Of a stretch of DNA of 37,791 nucleotides, positions 10,334-16,810 are shown piece by piece. The position numbers and the translations under genes were made by a program. The stretch spans positions 1 through 37,791 of the forward strand of contig SVMC01000015.1 in NCBI GenBank assembly GCA_015067585.1, read 5' to 3'. Numbering within the stretch: the stretch's first letter is position 1; each line of letters opens with the position of its first letter. This DNA is from Oscillospiraceae bacterium (GTDB taxonomy: Bacteria > Bacillota > Clostridia > Oscillospirales > Oscillospiraceae). The notes under the pieces are model-generated. The model was not told the DNA's origin, did no database searches, and was given only the letters and a program-made list of their open reading frames with translations.

Positions 10334-10409
10334 GACCTGCTAGCTCAGTCGGTAGAGCAACTGCCTTTTAAGCAGTGGGTCTGGAGTTCGAATCTCCAGC
10401 GGGTCACCA
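10334..10409 (+). tRNA. tRNA-Lys(TTT)
   Basis: 76-nt cloverleaf with encoded CCA. Acceptor GACCTGC/GCGGGTC. Anticodon stem ACTGC/GCAGT encloses CTTTTAA, giving TTT. Its 3' T-arm sequence CGAATCTCCAGC (10389-10400) recurs exactly 174 and 348 bp downstream, at the ends of two repeat units. Confidence 0.97.
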
Positions 10410-10445
10410 AAAAGAAAACCACCCCAAAGGGGTGGTTTTCTTTTT
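10410..10445 (+). terminator. Intrinsic terminator of the tRNA operon
   Basis: Stem with arms AAAGAAAACCACCCC and GGGGTGGTTTTCTTT around an AAA loop, ending in a T-rich tract, immediately after tRNA-Lys. Its 3' half is copied at 10609-10625 as part of the tandem repeat. Confidence 0.9.
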
Positions 10446-10574
10446 GGTGATAAGAGATGGAGATTCGAAAAATCAAATCCAACCTGCCGGTGGCAGGTTG
10501 GCGGCGACGCCAAAGCGGAGCCGAACCTTAATTTTCATTCCCTTCAGGAATGAAAATGCAAACGAATCTCCAGC
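10429..10574 (+). repeat. Structured tandem repeat, unit 1
   Basis: The first 79 nt (10429-10507) are identical to 10609-10687, exactly 180 bp away. Nested structure: outer inverted repeat TGGAGATTCG (10458-10467) with CGAATCTCCA (10563-10572); hairpin CCAACCTGCC-GGT-GGCAGGTTGG (23 nt in all, arms 10479-10488 and 10492-10501); a short variable GC-rich segment; and a hairpin with arms TTTTCATTCC (10532-10541) and GGAATGAAAA (10547-10556). The end CGAATCTCCAGC copies the T-arm of tRNA-Lys. Short open frames here are chance readings without ribosome sites. It could be a small mobile or repeated RNA-like element. Confidence 0.85.
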
Positions 10575-10608
10575 GTTTAAGTGAGCGCTATCGATCTATC
10601 GCCCCAAC

Positions 10609-10748
10609 GGGGTGGTTTTCTTTTTGGTGATAAGAGATGGAGATTCGAAAAATCAAATCCAACCTGCCGGTGGCAGGTTGGCGGCGAGGGCTTGACCGAG
10701 CCAAACAATTATTTTTGCCAACGGCAAAAATGCAAACGAATCTCCAGC
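10609..10748 (+). repeat. Structured tandem repeat, unit 2
   Basis: Second copy, starting with the terminator 3' half (GGGGTGGTTTTC). Outer arms 10638-10647 and 10737-10746, first hairpin 10659-10681. The middle segment differs from unit 1 (GGCT/AGCC stem). The last hairpin is a different sequence, TTTTTGCC (10712-10719) with GGCAAAAA (10723-10730), yet still pairs fully. It ends with the same AAAATGCAAACGAATCTCC tract. The next 200 nt to the sstT start hold only a promoter; no gene is visible in 10410-10946. Confidence 0.85.
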
Positions 10749-10879
10749 AGGTCGCCGGAAAAAGGATGCCGTTGCGCAGAAAATGTCACTTCGCTAATGT
10801 TTTGGGCATACATCGACTCATTGCAAGCAGACAAGCAACATCACCATGTCAACTTCCACAAAAAACAAAAAACTATTTG

Positions 10880-10908
10880 TTGAAAATCCCCGCCTTCTAT
10901 GGTATCAT
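10880..10908 (+). promoter_or_regulatory. Sigma-A promoter of sstT
   Basis: TTGAAA (10880-10885), a 17-nt spacer and TATCAT (10903-10908), giving a leader of about 30 nt before ATG 10947. Confidence 0.75.
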
Positions 10909-10946
10909 TGTCCCTGCTGAAAAAAGAAAGAAAAAGTGGAGGCATT

Positions 10947-12170
10947 ATGAAGAAGATTTTTAAGGCTTATGTCAATTCTTCCCTGATCCTGCGGATCCTC
11001 ATCGGTCTGGTGATCGGTGTTTCGCTGGGTCTGCTGGTTCCCCAGGCAAGCTTTGTTGCTGTCTTCGGTGACATTTTTGTTGGCGCACTGAAAGCCATCG
11101 CACCCATCCTTGTCTTTGTTCTGGTCATTGCTTCTTTGGCAAAGGCCGGTACCGGCATCGGCAAGCGGTTCCGTACCGTTATCGTTTTCTATATGCTCAG
11201 TACCTTCCTTGCTGCTGCTGTTGCAGTTGTACTCATGTACATTTTCCCTGTCACCATCCGTTTGGCTGAGGCTGCCGAGAACAGCGCTCCTTCCGGTTTG
11301 GGCGAAGTGTTCCGCACCCTGCTCACCAACATGGTACAGAATCCCGTTTCTTCCATCCTCAATGCCAACTATGTTGGCATCCTCACCTGGGCTGTCATCT
11401 TCGGTCTGGCCCTTCGTATGATCGCCGGTGACAGGACCAAGGATGTTATGTCTGATATCTCCGACGCTGTGGCAAAGGCAGTAGGCTGGATTATTCAGGT
11501 CGCTCCTTTCGGCATCATGGGTCTGGTGTTCTCCTCCATCAGTGAGTATGGTCTGGACATCTTCAAGGACTACGGCAAGCTCCTGCTGATTCTCGTTGGC
11601 TGTATGCTGGCCGTTGCGCTGGTCGTGGATCCCCTGATCGTTGGCATTGCCCTGCGCCGCAATCCCTATCCTCTGGTATTCCGCTGCTTCAAGGAGTCCG
11701 GCCTTACCGCCTTCTTCACCAGAAGCTCTGCTGCCAATATCCCTGTGAACATGGCACTTTGCGAAAAGCTGGGCCTTGACCGTGAATATTACTCCGTAGC
11801 CATTCCTCTGGGTGCCACCATCAACATGGACGGCGCTGCCATCACCATCACCGTCATGTCTCTGGCTGCCGCCTTCTCTCAGGGCATTGAGGTCAATTTC
11901 TTCCTCGCCATCCTCCTGAGCTTCATGGCAACCCTGGGTGCCTGCGGTGCTTCCGGTGTGGCCGGCGGCTCCCTGCTGCTGATCCCCATGGCCTGCTCCC
12001 TGCTGGGCGTGGGTCAGGATGTGGCAATGCAGATGGTCAGCGTTGGTTTCATCATCGGCGTTGTGCAGGACTCTCTGGAAACCGCCATCAACTCCTCCGG
12101 CGACGTGCTCTTCTGCGCCACCGCAGAATTCCGCGACCGCATGAAAAAGGGCGAAGAGATCAGATTTTAA
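10947..12170 (+). CDS. sstT: Serine/threonine:Na+ symporter SstT
   Basis: A 407-residue membrane transporter of the dicarboxylate/amino acid:cation symporter (DAACS) family, expected to import L-serine and L-threonine with Na+. Length matches SstT (about 400-415). Visible family signatures are the serine-rich re-entrant motif FFTRSSAANIPVNM (about residues 268-281), the Na+ site pattern GATINMDGAAI, and the second re-entrant loop ACGASGVAGGSLLLIP, all in the order typical of SstT. About eight transmembrane segments are expected. ATG 10947 has GGAGG 5 nt upstream; the open frame from 10899 lacks a ribosome site. The gene is monocistronic: its own promoter lies at 10880-10908 and a hairpin follows at 12179-12217. 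It lies downstream of the tRNA operon but separately transcribed. Serine uptake would feed pyruvate formation in a fermenter such as this (inference). Confidence 0.93.
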   Translation: MKKIFKAYVNSSLILRILIGLVIGVSLGLLVPQASFVAVFGDIFVGALKAIAPILVFVLVIASLAKAGTGIGKRFRTVIVFYMLSTFLAAAVAVVLMYIFPVTIRLAEAAENSAPSGLGEVFRTLLTNMVQNPVSSILNANYVGILTWAVIFGLALRMIAGDRTKDVMSDISDAVAKAVGWIIQVAPFGIMGLVFSSISEYGLDIFKDYGKLLLILVGCMLAVALVVDPLIVGIALRRNPYPLVFRCFKESGLTAFFTRSSAANIPVNMALCEKLGLDREYYSVAIPLGATINMDGAAITITVMSLAAAFSQGIEVNFFLAILLSFMATLGACGASGVAGGSLLLIPMACSLLGVGQDVAMQMVSVGFIIGVVQDSLETAINSSGDVLFCATAEFRDRMKKGEEIRF

Positions 12171-12178
12171 TCGTTAAA

Positions 12179-12217
12179 ATGAGCTGCAGCAAAACAACAG
12201 ATTGCTGCAGCTCATTT
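12179..12217 (+). terminator. Intrinsic terminator of sstT
   Basis: Arms ATGAGCTGCAGCAA (12179-12192) and TTGCTGCAGCTCAT (12202-12215) form a perfect 14-bp stem 8 nt after the sstT stop, with a short T tail. Confidence 0.82.
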
Positions 12218-12324
12218 CCTATGATCCATTCCCATAGCCAAAACAGTATGCGACAGATTTCCGGTTCTCTTAACGAAACCACTTCACAACTTCACAAATA
12301 CCTCCCCATCCCACGGATGTGCCG

Positions 12325-12364
12325 AAGGAGCCGCAGCAGTTTTTCCTCTGCTGCGGCTCCTTTT
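12325..12364 (-). terminator. Hairpin after the pseudokinase gene, possibly bidirectional
   Basis: Arms AAGGAGCCGCAGCAG (12325-12339) and CTGCTGCGGCTCCTT (12348-12362) form a perfect 15-bp stem just past the minus-strand stop at 12371. The T run is better on the plus strand (TTTT at 12361-12364), so it may back up sstT termination too. Confidence 0.7.
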
Positions 12365-12370
12365 GGATTG

Positions 12371-15313
12371 TTATGCTTCTGTCGTCTGTGTGTCTTCCGG
12401 TGTTTCTTCCCCGGGCACGGCAACAACACAGCTGTTGACAAACTGATAGTTGAAATACAGCTCGATCTGATAGTTACCAGGTGTCTCGGACAGCTTGACC
12501 GTAGTCAGATAGCGGCCATCGTTCCAGATATCATTCCAGGTACAGGACACCGCATTGTAAGAGACGACCTTGCCGCTCTCATCACGCAGGACCAGGGTGA
12601 TGGGGGTCTCGTCCCGATCCCGCTTGTTAAAGCCATCAGGCGCCTTCAGCACCACTGCCACAGCCGTTCCGGGAACGAAAGCTTCTTCCTCGCCATCAAG
12701 ATCATCAATGCCCCAATCTTCCATATCCGGTACGGCATAGGTGCTCAGTTCGCTTTCAGAGGATGTAAAGTCATGCTCGGCAAATTCCGCTGCCTCCGGC
12801 ATCATCACCGTGAGGGATTGGGTGCCGATGATGGTATCGCCGCTGGCCGCCTGCAGGAGCACCACCACTTCACTCTTGGACGGAAGCCCCGCAAGCACTA
12901 CGGTGTTCTCTTCCGTCACCGTGACACTTTCGCTGAGATTCTCATCTCCGCCCACAAGGTAGCGCACGACCCAGCCTTCTTCCGGCTGCGGCTCAGAGCA
13001 GCTCCAGCTCACCTCGACCCGACCGGCATCCAGTGCTTCCGCTTCCAGAGATGTGATGATCGTAGCATGCGCAGGCAGAGCAACGGACAGAGGTGCATCC
13101 AGACCGACGGCTGCTACGGTAAAGGTATAGGCGGTGTTCAGATCGATGCCGGTAAAGGTGGCAGCACACTCCGTCACCTCCAGTGTTTCATCATAGCCTT
13201 CGCCCACGCAGCTGACCGACCAGCTCTTTGGCAGATCCGCCAGACTGTCCCAGGTCACACTCAGGCTGTCTTCCGTGGCAGCGGTGACCTGCAGGCCCTC
13301 TGCCTGCACATCCGCCACCATCTCAAGCTGGCAGCTTGTCTCGCCGGCCAGATAGACACCCTCCGTGGCAAGGAGTTCAAAGGTATAGGTATCATGGAGA
13401 TTCAGACCGGGGATCAGCACATTGTGGCCCGTAAAGTGAACGCCGCCGGAATCGCTGTCGGTGGAGGTGTAGGTCACAAGCCAGCCCTCAGGCTCCGGAC
13501 CGGACACCACCAGACTGATCTCAGCCGTAGTGCTGTTGCCGCCGGGGGCTGCGGTGAAGGAGACGATCTGGGTCTGGGCGGCGGTGGCTGCTGTGATGGA
13601 TGTAGTTCCCAGAAGCTTATGGAGCTTACCGGGATGGAAGCTGATGGTATACTGCATACCGGGGGTCAGTTCATTAAAGGTCACCGTATTCTCACCGGGG
13701 ATACCGGGGAAGCTGTTGCCATAGGTATCGGTGCACTCCCAGCTCAGATCGGGGTCCGGTGCACTCAGGGCATAGGATACCATAACAGAGCTGTCGGAGC
13801 TTTCCACCACTTCAAGATCGCTCATGGTGACAAGATACCAATTCATATAGAAATAGCCAAGGGCTGCCCCCACTGCGCCAACCACCAGCATGGCGATCAG
13901 CAGAGGGATCCAGAACTTTTTGCGGCGCTTCCCGGGCTTTTGCTCCTTCTGCGCGGCCTCGTTTGCCTCAAAATCCGGTGCATCCGCACTGGATTCCCGC
14001 TCCCCTTCTTCCAGAACATCATTGACAGAGGACAGAAGTTCATCCAGAGACATATTCTCTTCCGGAATCGTTTCTTCGGGCATTTCTTCGGGCATTTCTT
14101 CGGGCATTTCTTCGGGTATTTCTTCGGCTGCTTCCTCGTCATTGGAGTCTGCAGGCAGTTCTTCCGCAGAGCCTTCCTCTGCAGAGGCCGCCTCTGCTTC
14201 CGGTACGGCAGGAGTCTCCTCCGCAGGCAGCGCTTCTGCCTCCGGGGCAGGTTCTTCCCCGGCTGCCTCCGGAACGACGACCCCGGAAGCCGCCTCAGCC
14301 TGTGCGGCTTCGTCCGCGACAGCTTCCTCTGCCTGCGCAGCTTCTTCGGCCGCAGATTCTTCTTCCGGTTCTTCCAGGGGCAGCGGAGGTACCAGCAGCT
14401 GATCGGACACTTCGTTGCGCTGCATATACAAAATCAGCGCCTGACGAAGCTCTGCCGGTGTGGCAAAACGCTGCTGGGGATCCACATTGCAGGCTTTGGC
14501 GATGATCTCCGCCAACTCATAATCCGCATATTGAGGCGTAGGCAGCACATCCCCCCGCAGCCGCTGCTGACGGGCCTTCTCCGGCTTCACCTTGCCATCA
14601 TCAAAGGGCAGATGGTTGCCGTTGAAGATATAGTACAGAATCATGCCAAGGGAATAAAGATCAGAGTTCTCCTTCGGCTCAGCAAACAGCTCCATCAGCT
14701 CCGGTGCGGAGAAATCGCTCTGGTAATGCTCCGGTACCGCACAGAACTGCAGATCCTCCAGGGGCATCAAACCCAGATCGCCCACCATGAAATGTCCATG
14801 CTCGTCCACGAAAATATTCTCGGGCTTGAGATTCAGGAACAGGAAGCCTGCATCCCGCAGAACACTCAGCGCATTACACAGGTCAATACCAAAATTGAGC
14901 GCCTGCAGCTGAGTGAGGGCATTGGAATTCAGAAAGCTCTTCAGCGAGCTTCTGTAAGGCATCAGAAGATAGATATCGAAGCCGACACCCTCCCGGGGTT
15001 CGACCTGATAGCCCGCCCAGGATGCCACGCAGCTATGCCCGGAAAGGGCCTGCAGCTTGATAACTTCCCTGCGGATGCCGTTGGCAACCTCTTCGTAATA
15101 TGCCTGGGCACCGGCCTCATTTTCCACAGCGCCCGTCAGGATCAGTGCCTGGGTCTTGGTTTCAGATTCCGGAACCGGAATGTGTTTAAGGACATACTTT
15201 TCCCCCGACTCGCTGTGCTCCACCTCGTAGCAGACACTTTTGCCGCAATCGCTGAAGCATTCAAGAACCTTCATTCCATCCAGCAGCGGGGATACGGGTT
15301 TCATCTCAGACAT
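12371..15313 (-). CDS. Membrane-anchored protein (pseudo)kinase with Fn3-like extracellular domains
   Basis: Encodes 980 residues. Residues 10-300 read as a Ser/Thr protein kinase fold: VLKHI with the usual ATP-contacting Lys at residue 43, NLKPENIFV at 161-169, GDLG (Asp179) for DFG, APE at 203-205 and SDLYSLGMILYYIF. The HRD motif is replaced by FLN, so the catalytic Asp is Asn161, and the glycine-rich loop is absent (FSDCGKSVCYEV). It is therefore probably inactive or strongly altered. Residues 300-460 are a Glu/Ala/Pro linker with a 12-bp tandem repeat encoding PEEM units. One span follows at about 467-489 after GKRRKK. About four Fn3/Ig-like beta domains (about 495-850) and a final beta domain lie outside. 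GGGAGG precedes ATG 15313. It is divergent from the zinc-ribbon/Ig protein. The domain plan resembles bacterial sensor kinases such as PASTA kinases but with other sensors. Ligand and partner are unknown. Confidence 0.88.
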   Translation of the reverse strand: MSEMKPVSPLLDGMKVLECFSDCGKSVCYEVEHSESGEKYVLKHIPVPESETKTQALILTGAVENEAGAQAYYEEVANGIRREVIKLQALSGHSCVASWAGYQVEPREGVGFDIYLLMPYRSSLKSFLNSNALTQLQALNFGIDLCNALSVLRDAGFLFLNLKPENIFVDEHGHFMVGDLGLMPLEDLQFCAVPEHYQSDFSAPELMELFAEPKENSDLYSLGMILYYIFNGNHLPFDDGKVKPEKARQQRLRGDVLPTPQYADYELAEIIAKACNVDPQQRFATPAELRQALILYMQRNEVSDQLLVPPLPLEEPEEESAAEEAAQAEEAVADEAAQAEAASGVVVPEAAGEEPAPEAEALPAEETPAVPEAEAASAEEGSAEELPADSNDEEAAEEIPEEMPEEMPEEMPEETIPEENMSLDELLSSVNDVLEEGERESSADAPDFEANEAAQKEQKPGKRRKKFWIPLLIAMLVVGAVGAALGYFYMNWYLVTMSDLEVVESSDSSVMVSYALSAPDPDLSWECTDTYGNSFPGIPGENTVTFNELTPGMQYTISFHPGKLHKLLGTTSITAATAAQTQIVSFTAAPGGNSTTAEISLVVSGPEPEGWLVTYTSTDSDSGGVHFTGHNVLIPGLNLHDTYTFELLATEGVYLAGETSCQLEMVADVQAEGLQVTAATEDSLSVTWDSLADLPKSWSVSCVGEGYDETLEVTECAATFTGIDLNTAYTFTVAAVGLDAPLSVALPAHATIITSLEAEALDAGRVEVSWSCSEPQPEEGWVVRYLVGGDENLSESVTVTEENTVVLAGLPSKSEVVVLLQAASGDTIIGTQSLTVMMPEAAEFAEHDFTSSESELSTYAVPDMEDWGIDDLDGEEEAFVPGTAVAVVLKAPDGFNKRDRDETPITLVLRDESGKVVSYNAVSCTWNDIWNDGRYLTTVKLSETPGNYQIELYFNYQFVNSCVVAVPGEETPEDTQTTEA
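14071..14130 (-). repeat. 12-bp tandem repeat in the pseudokinase linker
   Basis: About five consecutive copies of TTTCTTCGGGCA (plus-strand sense), the first three perfect and the last two with changes. On the coding strand they give Pro-Glu-Glu-Met units. Copy number can change by slippage in steps of four residues without breaking the frame. Confidence 0.85.
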
Positions 15314-15331
15314 GGAATCGCCTCCCTGACA

Positions 15332-15349
15332 GACGCACAAATGTGCGTC
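15332..15349 (-). promoter_or_regulatory. Inverted repeat in the pseudokinase leader
   Basis: GACGCACA and TGTGCGTC separated by AA form a perfect 8-bp inverted repeat about 8 nt upstream of the GGGAGG ribosome site. It could be an operator or an mRNA hairpin that affects translation. Confidence 0.5.
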
Positions 15350-15424
15350 AAAGTATGGGTCTGCCAAACGAAAATACAGCATTTTCCCTTTAGCAGCTTC
15401 ATTCGACTATTTTCCCTATTACAT

Positions 15425-15453
15425 ATCATATGATAATTTTATAAAAAAAGCAA
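15425..15453 (-). promoter_or_regulatory. Sigma-A promoter of the pseudokinase gene
   Basis: On the minus strand TTGCTT (15453-15448), a 17-nt spacer and TATGAT (15430-15425), giving a leader of about 100 nt. Its -35 box is 8 bp from that of the divergent promoter. Confidence 0.65.
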
Positions 15454-15461
15454 TAATTTTA

Positions 15462-15490
15462 TTGTCTTAGCGCCGCAAAGATGCTATACT
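15462..15490 (+). promoter_or_regulatory. Sigma-A promoter of the zinc-ribbon/Ig protein gene
   Basis: TTGTCT (15462-15467), a 17-nt spacer and TATACT (15485-15490), about 45 nt before ATG 15540. Arranged back to back with the pseudokinase promoter. Confidence 0.75.
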
Positions 15491-15539
15491 ATATCTGCAT
15501 AGAATCACGAACTATCCGCTTTGGCGGCAAGGAGATACC

Positions 15540-16385
15540 ATGAACAACACCATTATCTGCGAATATTGCGGCACCCTCTACAATCCCGAAGAGGGCCGCT
15601 GCCCCATCTGTCAGGGTCAGCCGGGCAATTCCAACAACTACATGGGCGACCATTACGACTATGATGAACGCCCCATGGAGGAGGAAGCGCACGAACGCCG
15701 TCCCATCGGCGGAAAGATCGCTGCGCTGATCGCTCTGATCCTTCTGTTTGTCGGCTTTACCGGCTACATTCTCTACTCCTTTGAGCTGCTTCCCTTCCTG
15801 AAGCCGGCTGTGGAGGAAGAAGTACTCCAGAACATCCCCTGCACCCAGCTTGCTGTTGATGCCGCTGAGCTGACGCTGGAAGAAGCCGGTGCAAGCATTC
15901 AGCTTCAGACCGCAGTGGAGCCTGCCAACACCACCGATCAGATCATCTTCTCTGTGGACGATTCCACCATCGCCAGTGTGACCCAGGACGGCACCATTAC
16001 CGCCAAGGCACCCGGCGAGACCACCGTTGCCATCATGTGCGGCAAGTATACCGCCTACTGCACCGTCATCTGCAGCTTCGAAGCGGATGATCCGGAGCCT
16101 GAACCCGAACCTGAACCCGATCCTGATCCCGGTGTGCCTGCCCCCGGTGCAGACCCTCTGAGCATCAGCGCGGAGGATATCTCCTTCTTTGAAAAGACGG
16201 AGAACACCATGCTGGTCCTCACCGGCGGTGACGGCAGCATTCCTGAATGGGAAAGCTCCGATGAAGCTGTGGTCAGAGTGGATGAGACCGGCTATGTGGA
16301 AGCCGTGGGCGGCGGCACCGCCACCGTCACTGCAACCGTAGGCAGCGAAAGCGTTTCCTGCATCGTCCGCTGCCAGTTTGAATAA
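15540..16385 (+). CDS. Zinc-ribbon, single-span protein with two Ig-like (BIG2-type) domains
   Basis: Encodes 281 residues. An N-terminal zinc ribbon has CxxC pairs at Cys7/Cys10 and Cys21/Cys24 (CEYCG and CPICQ), a cytoplasmic module found in many Firmicutes membrane proteins. An acidic/Tyr-rich stretch and one transmembrane span (about 59-79) follow. Outside are two bacterial Ig-like domains: about 100-178, with VDDSTIASVTQDGTITAKAPGE, and about 205-280, with ESSDEAVVRVDETGYVEAVGGG (given here in parts of 20 or fewer: SSDEAVVRVDE and GYVEAVGGG). They are joined by an EPEPEP/DPDP linker. AAGGAG lies 6 nt before ATG 15540, and a strong terminator follows at 16400-16433. Divergent promoters only 8 bp apart suggest co-regulation with the pseudokinase. 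No enzyme motif is present; a structural, ligand-binding or sensing role at the envelope is inferred. Confidence 0.85.
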   Translation: MNNTIICEYCGTLYNPEEGRCPICQGQPGNSNNYMGDHYDYDERPMEEEAHERRPIGGKIAALIALILLFVGFTGYILYSFELLPFLKPAVEEEVLQNIPCTQLAVDAAELTLEEAGASIQLQTAVEPANTTDQIIFSVDDSTIASVTQDGTITAKAPGETTVAIMCGKYTAYCTVICSFEADDPEPEPEPEPDPDPGVPAPGADPLSISAEDISFFEKTENTMLVLTGGDGSIPEWESSDEAVVRVDETGYVEAVGGGTATVTATVGSESVSCIVRCQFE

Positions 16386-16399
16386 CGATAATGTAACGC

Positions 16400-16433
16400 A
16401 GCGCGTCGAAGTTCTTCGACGCGCTCCTTTTTT
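16400..16433 (+). terminator. Intrinsic terminator of the zinc-ribbon/Ig gene
   Basis: Arms AGCGCGTCGAAG and CTTCGACGCGCT pair perfectly around a TT loop (16400-16425), followed by a run of six Ts at 16428-16433. Confidence 0.92.
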
Positions 16434-16441
16434 GGCCGGGA

Positions 16442-16648
16442 TCATTCCTCAAAGGAAGCATTTGCGCCTCTGCGGAAGAGCAGAGAGATGCACCACAGGC
16501 CCGCCAGGCCCACAAGGGTGAAAATGATCCGGGACAGCCCGCTGGTCTGACCGCCAAAAATCCATGCGACCAGATCGAATCTGAAAATTCCCACAAGACC
16601 CCAGTTGAGTGCGCCAACAATGGCGAGGATCAAAGCCAACGAATCCAT
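16442..16648 (-). CDS. DUF378 family small membrane protein
   Basis: Encodes 68 residues with two hydrophobic spans (about 2-18 and 38-54). The pattern DSLALILAIVGALNWGLVG, FRFDLVAWIFGG and LSRIIFTLVGLAGLW is the hallmark of DUF378, a family of roughly 70-residue membrane proteins of unknown function. GAGGTAA lies 5 nt before ATG 16648, so this start is chosen over the upstream one at 16690, which would add an unmatched polar extension. It runs convergent to the zinc-ribbon/Ig gene and divergent from the DUF1015 gene. Confidence 0.88.
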   Translation of the reverse strand: MDSLALILAIVGALNWGLVGIFRFDLVAWIFGGQTSGLSRIIFTLVGLAGLWCISLLFRRGANASFEE

Positions 16649-16735
16649 TTGCTTACCTCCATTCGTTTGATTCCCGGCCTTATTTTGCATCGAAAATACG
16701 ATTATTATGCGGCAATACTTTATGCAAAAAAATTC

Positions 16736-16763
16736 TTGAAATTATTGCTTCTTGGTATATAAT
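16736..16763 (+). promoter_or_regulatory. Sigma-A promoter of the DUF1015-ispE operon
   Basis: TTGAAA (16736-16741), a 16-nt spacer and TATAAT (16758-16763, consensus), about 48 nt before ATG 16811. Confidence 0.78.
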
Positions 16764-16810
16764 TTTCTTATACCGCAATGAAACCAACCCACCCTGAAAG
16801 GAGGATCCTT

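Noticed and set aside
10446..10748. CRISPR-like array
   Set aside because: Only two long units with internal structure, no short regular repeats with unique spacers, and no cas genes.
10375..10963. Short overlapping open frames in the repeats downstream of tRNA-Lys
   Set aside because: They run through tRNA, terminator and repeat DNA, lack ribosome sites and share sequence only because the DNA repeats.
12179..15433. 1084-codon plus-strand open frame opposite the pseudokinase
   Set aside because: Low-complexity His/Arg/Phe-rich translation; the minus strand has kinase, membrane and Fn3 features, a promoter and a ribosome site.
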